From SLST01 sp964458555 (GTDB lineage Bacteria; Spirochaetota; Spirochaetia; DSM-27196; SLST01), in NCBI GenBank assembly GCA_964458555.1, contig CAYWJH010000056.1, positions 1-19,733 of the forward strand: a stretch of DNA of 19,733 nt, given 5' to 3'. Position 1 is the first letter of the stretch, and the number at the start of each line of letters is the position of its first letter. This document shows, piece after piece, positions 14,460 through 19,733 of the stretch. The position numbers were made by a program, and so were the translations under genes. The notes beneath the pieces were generated by a model, which did no database searches, had not been told where the DNA came from, and saw only the letters and a program-made list of their open reading frames with translations.

Positions 14460-15094
14460 CCCCTGTCGAGGTTTTCGTGCAGGACCAGCTCGCGCGGACA
14501 AGCGGCGCCGGGGCGCGCGTGCCACTCGTCTGCGAGCATGACCATGTGGATATGGTCCTCCCACCGGCCCTGGATCCGCAGGTAGTCACGCGCGCGTCCT
14601 TCCTCCCGGAAGCCGAGCGTGTCGAGCAGGCCGCGCGAGGCCACGTTCGCCGGCATGACGTTCGCCTCCACGCGGTGCATCTGCGCCGCGGAAAAGGCGT
14701 GGTCGAGAACCGCGACGAGCGCCTCGCTCATGTAGCCGCGCCGGATGTAGCGCGCGTCCATCTTGTAGCCGAGGAAGCAGCTCTGGAAAGAGCCACGCAC
14801 GATCGCCGAAAGCGTCACCGAACCGATGACCCCGGCCCCCCGCCACCGGATCGCACGGCGGTGACCGCTTTCCTCGCGCAGCAGCAGCCAGAGGTGCAGC
14901 ATCGCGTCCGAGCGGCGCTCAGCGGAGAGGATCCGCCGCTGCGCCGCCGCCTCGAAGTAGCTCGGATGCCGATGCGGTTCCCACGGCCGGTGAAAGTCCC
15001 AGTTCTCCCGGTGGAAGCGCGCAGCGCGCCCGGCTGCCCTCGGCGGCAGGTCGCGAAGGACAAGTCGTTCGGTACGAAGCGTAACGCCCTTCAT
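14456..15094 (-). CDS. GNAT-family N-acetyltransferase (RimJ/RimL-like)
   Basis: This 212-aa acetyltransferase resembles the ribosomal-protein-alanine N-acetyltransferase type. It begins LRTERLVLRDLPP, typical of Acetyltransf_3 proteins. It has GSVTLSAIVRGSFQSCFLGY, the acetyl-CoA loop YIRRGYMSEALVAVLDHAF, and ANVMPANVASRGLLDTLGF, whose N-x-x-S/R-x-x-L-x-x-x-G-F pattern is conserved in the group. The ATG at 15094 overlaps the rsmE stop (ATGA), so the two are translationally coupled; an in-frame GTG-type extension upstream would run into rsmE. The natural target cannot be told from sequence: RimJ/RimL-like enzymes act on ribosomal proteins, but many relatives acetylate small molecules. The rpmB neighbour is suggestive only. 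Confidence 0.88.
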   Translation of the reverse strand: MKGVTLRTERLVLRDLPPRAAGRAARFHRENWDFHRPWEPHRHPSYFEAAAQRRILSAERRSDAMLHLWLLLREESGHRRAIRWRGAGVIGSVTLSAIVRGSFQSCFLGYKMDARYIRRGYMSEALVAVLDHAFSAAQMHRVEANVMPANVASRGLLDTLGFREEGRARDYLRIQGRWEDHIHMVMLADEWHARPGAACPRELVLHENLDRG

Positions 15095-15894
15095 GCCCCG
15101 CGATCGTAGCACGAAACCGCGGCCCACGCAGCCACGATCGCCGCGGTCTCGCTACGCAGCACACGCCTTCCCAGCGTCGTGGCGACGAAGCCGAGCCCGG
15201 CGAGCGCGTCGAGCTCGCGCGCGGTCCAGCCCCGCTCCGAGCCCACCGCGAGGATCACCGGCGTCGTGGCCTCGACCGCGCCGAGCGCGCGGGCGATCGG
15301 CACCGCGAACGGAGCCGCCGGCCGCCCGTCGCCGTCCCGCGTCTCGGGATCGCGAGGATCGTCGTCGTGAAAGACGAGCCGGAGCGGCTCCCGGCCGGTG
15401 GTCGCGGCGAGGGCCGGGTCGGCGACGATGGAGTCGGCCGTTCCGGCCGCTTCGCGCAGCGATCCGGCGCGGCGGACGTCGGGCAGGAGCGTCGTACCGC
15501 CCTGCGCCGCGCCGTCGAGCAGGGGCGTGCGCACATCGGCCCAGAGATTCGACTCGTAGTAGCTCTTCTCTCCCAGGTCGGTATGCGTCACGACGACGCC
15601 GGCCGGTCCGATCGCGGTCAGGTCACGGAGGAGACGGCGCAGGACGATCGGTCGCGGATGGCCAAGGACGAGGCAGACCGGCGGAAAGGCCGCAGGCAGC
15701 CCGCGAGCCTCGAAGTCGAGCGCGTAGCGTCCGCCGGCGTCGGAGACGATACGCGCGACCCCGACCGAGCCGCCGACTTCGCCGGCTCGCAGCTCGTCGC
15801 CGGCGCTCAGACGGAGAACCGTGCGGATGTGGCGCGCGCGGGGGTCACAACGGTCGAGGACGCGCTCGCCCGGCTCAAGCAGGAGAAGATTCAC
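15091..15894 (-). CDS. rsmE: 16S rRNA (uracil(1498)-N3)-methyltransferase
   Basis: RsmE methylates U1498 in helix 44 of 16S rRNA using S-adenosylmethionine. The 267-aa protein has the N-terminal PUA-like part with RHIRTVLRLSAGDEL, and the SPOUT domain with LVLGHPRP, EKSYYESNLW (a variant of the usual E-R-S motif), ILAVGSERGWTARELDAL (normally IGPEGGF..E) and LGRRVLRSETAAI, the knotted SAM-binding end. The GTG at 15894 lies inside tetR, overlapping it by 20 nt, with no clear ribosome binding site; the frame further upstream is a shadow of tetR. It is coupled to the acetyltransferase downstream. Confidence 0.92.
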   Translation of the reverse strand: MNLLLLEPGERVLDRCDPRARHIRTVLRLSAGDELRAGEVGGSVGVARIVSDAGGRYALDFEARGLPAAFPPVCLVLGHPRPIVLRRLLRDLTAIGPAGVVVTHTDLGEKSYYESNLWADVRTPLLDGAAQGGTTLLPDVRRAGSLREAAGTADSIVADPALAATTGREPLRLVFHDDDPRDPETRDGDGRPAAPFAVPIARALGAVEATTPVILAVGSERGWTARELDALAGLGFVATTLGRRVLRSETAAIVAAWAAVSCYDRGA

Positions 15895-16468
15895 GCGGGA
15901 ACCCGGTCGTGGAGAAATAGCGGCCAACCTGGTCGAGCGGAATAGGCCCCACTCCCAGCAGGTTCTGGAGAAGAAGACCGTCGATGCTCGACAGGATGAT
16001 CCGCGAGAGGGTTTCAAACTCGGTATCTTCGGGCATGATGAGCCGCAGCCCCTGGCCGATGAGCTCGAGCCAGCGAGCATACTCCTGCGTAAAGCGAACG
16101 CGCAGCGATTCGTGGTTGCCGCTGAGCGCCTCCTGGATGAGGTAGAAGTGGATGTACCCGCGCGTCTCGGACTTGAGGATCGTCTCCACGACCATCCGCA
16201 GTACGCGTTCGGCGCCCTGCTCGCGGCCCTGTCCTTCGACCCACGAGATGATCGCGTTCGTGATATGCTCCATGTGCCGGACGCTGATATCAAAGATCAG
16301 GTCGCCCTTGCTGGAGTAGTAGTAGTAGAGCGTGCCCTTGCTGATGCCGACCTCGTCGGCGATGTCCGCAAGACTCGTGTTGGCGACTCCCTTCTCGATG
16401 ATCAGCTTGGCCGCGGCCTGGATGATCTTCTCGCGATTGCTGCGCGACCTGCGCGCGGTCTCCCTCAT
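15875..16468 (-). CDS. TetR/AcrR-family transcriptional regulator
   Basis: The 197-aa protein has a basic N-terminus and the TetR helix-turn-helix at about residues 12-55: REKIIQAAAKLIIEKGVANT, then SLADIADEVGISKGTLYYYY and SSKGDLIFDI. These match the family's consensus closely, including K-G-T-(L/I)-Y-x-Y-F/Y. The C-terminal ligand domain (about 60-197) contains RGYIHFYLIQEALSGNHESL and SIDGLLLQNLLGV; the ligand cannot be predicted. The ATG at 16468 follows GAGGGAG; an upstream GTG at 16498 would add ten residues and lies in the promoter. It is divergent from the lyxose isomerase gene across a 140-nt region with a candidate operator. It overlaps rsmE by 20 nt, so repression of the isomerase and its own transcript is plausible. 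Confidence 0.92.
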   Translation of the reverse strand: MRETARRSRSNREKIIQAAAKLIIEKGVANTSLADIADEVGISKGTLYYYYSSKGDLIFDISVRHMEHITNAIISWVEGQGREQGAERVLRMVVETILKSETRGYIHFYLIQEALSGNHESLRVRFTQEYARWLELIGQGLRLIMPEDTEFETLSRIILSSIDGLLLQNLLGVGPIPLDQVGRYFSTTGFPRESSPA

Positions 16469-16490
16469 GCTCCCCCGCTCCCTCGCGAGA

Positions 16491-16520
16491 AGTATCACCG
16501 GGGCGTTCGCCCGATGTCAA
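16491..16520 (-). promoter_or_regulatory. Promoter of tetR
   Basis: Minus-strand TTGACA (16520-16515, perfect consensus), 18-nt spacer, GATACT (16496-16491). The predicted start near 16484 gives a 16-nt leader containing GGGAG before the ATG at 16468. An 8-bp inverted repeat (CCGGCCGC at 16521-16528, GCGGCCGG at 16557-16564) abuts the -35 side. Confidence 0.55.
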
Positions 16521-16570
16521 CCGGCCGCCGACCGACGCGATGGTGCTCATGCCGGAGCGGCCGGACCATA

Positions 16571-16601
16571 TTGACGACCTGTAGACGACATCGGCTACAA
16601 T
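16571..16601 (+). promoter_or_regulatory. Candidate promoter of the lyxose isomerase gene, leaderless
   Basis: TTGACG (16571-16576), a long 19-nt spacer, TACAAT (16596-16601). The predicted start falls at the ATG at 16609, which lacks any Shine-Dalgarno. The long spacer suggests a promoter that needs an activator or is otherwise regulated. Confidence 0.42.
16580..16599. promoter_or_regulatory. Candidate TetR operator
   Basis: Inverted repeat TGTAG-N10-CTACA, 20 bp in all, lying between the -35 and -10 boxes of the isomerase promoter and overlapping the -10. Size, symmetry and position suit a TetR dimer. Half-sites of 5 bp could arise by chance. Confidence 0.35.
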
Positions 16602-16608
16602 GCTCGGG

Positions 16609-17289
16609 ATGCGAAGAAGCGAGATTAACGGCTATATCCGCGAGGCGAAGGAGTTCTTCGCTTCGATGAATTTCCACCTTCCACCCTGGGCCGACTGGAC
16701 CCCGGCCGAGTGGAAGGAACGACGCGAGCAGACGTCCCGCATCGTGAAGCACGGGCTCGGGTGGGACGTCACCGACTTCGGCGGGGGGCCGTTCGAGGAG
16801 CGCGGGCTCCTGCTCTTCGCGCTGCGCAACGGCGAGCCCGGTGATCCCATCAGGCCCTACGCCGAGAAGATCATGGTCGTCCGCGAACGGCAGGAGACGC
16901 CGTTCCACTTTCACTGGAACAAGACCGAAGACATCATCAACCGCGGCGGCGGTCGGCTGGTGCTCGAGCTCTACGGCGCCACCGACGACGACGAGTTCTC
17001 CGACGAGCCGGTCACGGTTCTCGTCGACGCGATCGAGCGCACCGTCGAACCGGGCGGCACTATCGTCCTCGAGCCGGGCGAAAGCATCACGCTCGTTCCG
17101 CGCCTCTACCACCGCTTCTACGGCGAGCCCGGCCGGGGGCTCGTGCTGACCGGCGAGGTGAGCAAGGTCAACGACGACGAGAACGACAATCGGTTCAAGA
17201 CCCCGCTGGGCAGATATCCGGAGATCGACGAGGACGACGAGCCGGTGCGCCTGCTCGTCTCCGACTACCAGCGGTACCTGGACCTATGA
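16609..17289 (+). CDS. D-lyxose ketol-isomerase (cupin family)
   Basis: The 226-aa cupin matches the D-lyxose isomerase family (EC 5.3.1.15), metal-dependent enzymes that interconvert D-lyxose and D-xylulose and often D-mannose and D-fructose. Visible are MRRSEINGYIREAKEFFASM, FHLPPWADWTPAEW, GLLLFALRNG, the metal site in TPFHFHWNKTEDIINRGGG (two His and a Glu), and the second cupin motif LVPRLYHRFYG that gives the last His. An ATG at 16600 would add three residues but lies inside the -10 box. The start at 16609 gives the family's usual MKRSxIN beginning. Divergent TetR control is likely. The stop overlaps the next start (ATGA). Confidence 0.88.
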   Translation: MRRSEINGYIREAKEFFASMNFHLPPWADWTPAEWKERREQTSRIVKHGLGWDVTDFGGGPFEERGLLLFALRNGEPGDPIRPYAEKIMVVRERQETPFHFHWNKTEDIINRGGGRLVLELYGATDDDEFSDEPVTVLVDAIERTVEPGGTIVLEPGESITLVPRLYHRFYGEPGRGLVLTGEVSKVNDDENDNRFKTPLGRYPEIDEDDEPVRLLVSDYQRYLDL

Positions 17290-17960
17290 CACGCGCGGCC
17301 CGAGCGGTACTCGCCGGCCTGCTCGCGCTCGCCGCGGTCACCTCGTGGGCGCAGAGCGACGCAGCATCGCCGCGGTCCCTGCCGACGGGGGCGCGCGCGG
17401 GCGATGCGCGCGTTGAAGGCGACGACCGGCGAAGCGCCCGCATCGTGCCGGCCGAGCGGAAGCTGGCGGTCATCTTCGAGCAGAACGGAACCCGCCCGGT
17501 AACCGACCTCACCCTCGACGAGATTGGTCGGATCCTCGACCTGCGCTCGGTCGCGACACAGCAGCACGACTTCGTGGACCGCGCCGTGGTTCGCTCGCTC
17601 CTCGTTCCCGGGCTCGGCCACTCCACGAGCGGCGCGCGGGGCGAGGCCGCCGTCTTCGCCGCGGCCGCCGTGGTCGTGGACCTCGCCACCATGGCGGCGA
17701 CCTTCTGGCTGCTCCCCCCTGCGGTGCAGCACCGTAATCTCAACTACCTGCAGAGCAGCTTCGAGGTCATCGAAAGCCGATGGAAGTCGATCTCGCCCGC
17801 AGAGCTGATCCCCGCGGCCGCCGCGACGCTCACCGGAGGCCTGCTCGCTCTGACCGTCCGCGTGCTCGCCGCGCGCGACGCCGAGACGACCGCGCTCGAG
17901 GCGATCGAAACGGGAACGGTTCGGTTCGAGCCGCTGCCGCTCGGCGGCGTGGCCAGGTAA
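17286..17960 (+). CDS. Hypothetical exported membrane protein
   Basis: I do not recognise a named family. The 224-aa protein has a signal peptide (RAARAVLAGLLALAAVTSWA, cleavage probably after the Ala of WAQS), a short disordered part, then the conserved-looking VTDLTLDEIGRILDLRS. Two or more hydrophobic segments follow: RSLLVPGLGHSTSGARGEAA into AVFAAAAVVVDLATMAATFW (about 100-142) and a second at about 175-200 (LIPAAAATLTGGLLALTVRV). The R-S-x-x-x-P-G-L-G-(H/Q)-x-x-x-G motif resembles small membrane proteins of the DUF5683 kind, but that is only a resemblance. Its ATG overlaps the isomerase stop, so it is co-translated and probably under the same TetR control. No terminator with a T tract is seen in the 42 nt after it. 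Confidence 0.7.
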   Translation: MTRAARAVLAGLLALAAVTSWAQSDAASPRSLPTGARAGDARVEGDDRRSARIVPAERKLAVIFEQNGTRPVTDLTLDEIGRILDLRSVATQQHDFVDRAVVRSLLVPGLGHSTSGARGEAAVFAAAAVVVDLATMAATFWLLPPAVQHRNLNYLQSSFEVIESRWKSISPAELIPAAAATLTGGLLALTVRVLAARDAETTALEAIETGTVRFEPLPLGGVAR

Positions 17961-18002
17961 GAGCGCGGACCTCTTCCCGCGAGAGCGGTACGCCGGCCTG
18001 CT

Positions 18003-19076
18003 CTACCCCATCGTGCGCCAGACCTCGAGCTTGCTCTTCACGCGGTGGATGACCTCGTTCGTGAAGTCGCTCGTCGTGGCCGTACCGCCGAGGTCGGAGG
18101 TGCGGTGTCCGTCGAAGACCGCCTCGAGCGTCGCCTCGTAGATGGCGCGGCTGACCCGGCGCGGCTCGGCGTCGTCGAGATTCGCGAGCATCCCCGCCGC
18201 GGCGAGGATCATCGCCATGGGGTTCGCGACGTTCTTTCCCTCGAGCGTCGGCGCGGTGCCGTGCGGAGCCTCGGCCATCACGCGCTGCACGCTGCCTTCG
18301 TCGTCGAGCGAGATGACCATCGACTCAGAGCCGGCGATCGACCCGAACATCTGGAGCACCATGTCCGAAAGGAGGTCGCCGTCGCGGTTGAGCGACGGAA
18401 TGACGAGCGGGTCGCCGCTGGTGGCGAGCAGCAGCGCGAAGGTCGCATCGATGAGCTGCAGCTCATAGCGCACGTCCGCGTACTCGGCCGCGGCGGTATC
18501 AAGCTCCTCCTTGAACATGCCCTCGTAGACCGGACTGACGGTGAACTTCGGCCCGCCGAAGACCTTCGCGCCCACGCGCTGGGCGTGGATGAACGCGTAG
18601 CGCGCGACCGCGCGGCAGACGCCGCGCGAGATCTTCTCCGTGCGAAACGCCGTCTCCTCTTCGCCCGCGCCTTCGCGCCACTCCTTCGCCCCGTAGGCGT
18701 CGTCGCGCGCCATGCGAACGACGCTGATCGGCGAGTAGACGCCGCCGATCGGTCGCAACCCCGGGATGCGACGCCCGGTACGCAGGATGACCTGCGCGTC
18801 GATCTCCTCGCGAAGGATCCGGTTGGGGCTGCCCACGTCGTCGGAGCCCTCCGGCGTGATCGTCGCCGCCTTGATCGAGATGCGGTGCTCGCGGATCGCC
18901 GCGCCGGCTTCGTAGACGACCCGGTTCTTCGTCTCGCGCCGATGGGCGAGGCTGAGGTCGAAGCGCACCGGCTCGAGCTCGAGGCCGATCACGGTCGGCT
19001 CGAGCACGCGCAGCGCCTCGTCGAGCAGCTCCTGCCCGGTCTGGTCACCTTCGAGTACGACGAATGGAATTGCCAT
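18003..19076 (-). CDS. Isocitrate/isopropylmalate-family dehydrogenase, probably isocitrate dehydrogenase
   Basis: This 357-aa beta-decarboxylating dehydrogenase most resembles isocitrate dehydrogenase of the TCA cycle. KAATITPEG, SPNRILR (S83, N85, R89), R99, and VRMARDDAYGAKEW (R121, Y128) parallel the SPN..R and GRHA.GDQY.A motifs of eukaryote-type IDH. K177, D210, and NRDGDLLSDMVLQMFGS (D234, D238) fit the catalytic lysine and metal aspartates. The cofactor segment EAPHGTAPTLEGKNVANP is instead like the bacterial type. Isopropylmalate or another substrate is less likely but not excluded; cofactor choice is not clear. The ATG has AGGAG 6 nt upstream, formed across the udk stop, so udk and this gene are one transcript. 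Confidence 0.85.
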   Translation of the reverse strand: MAIPFVVLEGDQTGQELLDEALRVLEPTVIGLELEPVRFDLSLAHRRETKNRVVYEAGAAIREHRISIKAATITPEGSDDVGSPNRILREEIDAQVILRTGRRIPGLRPIGGVYSPISVVRMARDDAYGAKEWREGAGEEETAFRTEKISRGVCRAVARYAFIHAQRVGAKVFGGPKFTVSPVYEGMFKEELDTAAAEYADVRYELQLIDATFALLLATSGDPLVIPSLNRDGDLLSDMVLQMFGSIAGSESMVISLDDEGSVQRVMAEAPHGTAPTLEGKNVANPMAMILAAAGMLANLDDAEPRRVSRAIYEATLEAVFDGHRTSDLGGTATTSDFTNEVIHRVKSKLEVWRTMG

Positions 19077-19085
19077 GAAGAGCTC

Positions 19086-19691
19086 CTACTGCAGGACTTC
19101 GCGCATGAACGACCCGAGCACCTCGAGCGCCTTCTCGTTGCTGCCGCCCTCGGGCACGATGAGGTCGGCGTAGACCTTCGTCGGCTCGACGAACTGGTAG
19201 TGGCCGGGTCGCACCACCTCGAGGTACTGGGTCACGACGCTGTCCACGGTACGGCCTCGCTCCTTCACGTCACGGCTGAGCCGGCGGATGAAGCGGATGT
19301 CGTCGGGGGTGTCGACGAAGAGCTTGAGGTCGATGAGATTGCGCAGGCGCGCATCGAAATAGATGAGGATTCCCTCGAAGATGATGAGCTTGCCGGGCTC
19401 GACCTTCGTCGTCGTCTCCCTGCGCCGATGGTGCACGAAATCGTACTCCGGCATGTCGATCGGCCGCCCCTGCTTGAGCGCGGTGACATGCTCGACGAGG
19501 AGCTCGGTGTCGAAGGCCGACGGATGGTCGAAGTTGAACCCGGTGATGTTCACGTTGGAGACGTGCTCGGCGCTGCGGTAGTAGTTGTCCTGGGGGATGA
19601 AGGCAAACTCCCCCACGAGCTCCCGGATCTTCTCGACGATGGTCGTCTTGCCCGATCCGGAGCCGCCGCAGATGCCGATTACTCTCGCCAT
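19086..19691 (-). CDS. udk: Uridine kinase
   Basis: Uridine/cytidine kinase of pyrimidine salvage, forming UMP or CMP from the nucleoside. The 201-aa protein has the P-loop GGSGSGKT (9-16), IPQDNYYRS (about 32-40), the substrate motif GFNFDHPSAFD (51-61), PEYDFVHHRR, the Walker B-like KLIIFEGILIYFD, the lid IRFIRRLSRDVKERGR and the C-terminal VEPTKVYADLIVPEGG. All match the family and its usual length near 205. The ATG at 19691 has no Shine-Dalgarno sequence and lies 8 nt after a TATACT box, so a leaderless message is likely. The stop is 9 nt from the dehydrogenase start. Confidence 0.95.
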   Translation of the reverse strand: MARVIGICGGSGSGKTTIVEKIRELVGEFAFIPQDNYYRSAEHVSNVNITGFNFDHPSAFDTELLVEHVTALKQGRPIDMPEYDFVHHRRRETTTKVEPGKLIIFEGILIYFDARLRNLIDLKLFVDTPDDIRFIRRLSRDVKERGRTVDSVVTQYLEVVRPGHYQFVEPTKVYADLIVPEGGSNEKALEVLGSFMREVLQ

Positions 19692-19699
19692 TGCGAGCC

Positions 19700-19728
19700 A
19701 GTATAGGCGAAGCGGCAGGCCGACTCAA
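19700..19728 (-). promoter_or_regulatory. Promoter of udk, probably leaderless
   Basis: Minus-strand TTGAGT (19728-19723), 17-nt spacer, TATACT (19705-19700). The expected start lies 0-2 nt before the ATG at 19691, and the 8 nt between contain no ribosome binding site. Confidence 0.6.
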
Positions 19729-19733
19729 CCGCA

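Noticed and set aside
15895..16293. N-terminal extension of rsmE through tetR
   Set aside because: The extra residues are the tetR gene in another frame (serine/arginine-rich nonsense); RsmE begins properly near the GTG at 15894.
17961..18002. Hairpin CGCGG/CCGCG as a terminator between the hypothetical gene and the dehydrogenase
   Set aside because: Short stem, 8-nt loop and no T tract on either strand.

Overview
The window is GC-rich bacterial chromosome, densely packed with short intergenic spaces, and almost wholly core or conserved genes. No mobile element, CRISPR array, tRNA or rRNA is visible. Gene content and protein style (a 63-aa omega subunit, a GldA/F/G-like ABC operon ending in a DUF4340 protein, a cytidylate kinase-like protein next to YicC, a conserved-looking K/Q/N-rich hypothetical before murC) suggest a GC-rich spirochaete, probably a Spirochaetaceae-like draft or metagenome assembly. 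That placement is an inference from remembered protein families, not a database result.

Layout. 1-2567 (minus): a DUF3179 secreted protein, rpoZ, miaA (apparently CTG-initiated), and the start of a tiny very basic ribosome-associated-type protein running off the left edge. 2724-7410 (plus): a tightly coupled four-gene operon with an ABC ATPase, an ABC-2 permease, a GldG-like membrane-anchored auxiliary protein and a DUF4340 protein. It ends in an intrinsic terminator lying inside the 3' end of the convergent kinase gene. 7422-10910 (minus): hypothetical, murC, yicC, cytidylate kinase-like. 10953-14052 (plus): yidD and topA. topA contains a 100-N scaffold gap flanked by an exact 55-bp duplicate; collapsing the overlap restores one 851-codon frame. 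A bidirectional terminator separates topA from the minus-strand set tetR, rsmE, GNAT acetyltransferase and rpmB (16468-14166). 16609-17960 (plus): a D-lyxose isomerase-type cupin divergent from tetR, translationally coupled to a membrane protein of unknown function. 18003-19691 (minus): uridine kinase followed by an isocitrate dehydrogenase-like enzyme.

Themes. Genes are joined by 4-nt start/stop overlaps (ATGA or GTGA). Several -35 boxes overlap the stop codon of the preceding gene. Three genes (murC, the lyxose isomerase, udk) lack a Shine-Dalgarno sequence and have a good -10 box 6-8 nt before the start codon, which suggests leaderless mRNAs. I see no clear new multi-gene system. The best leads are the leaderless promoters, the CTG start of miaA, the kinase P-loop without its usual lysine, the TetR/lyxose isomerase/membrane protein module, and the false gap in topA.
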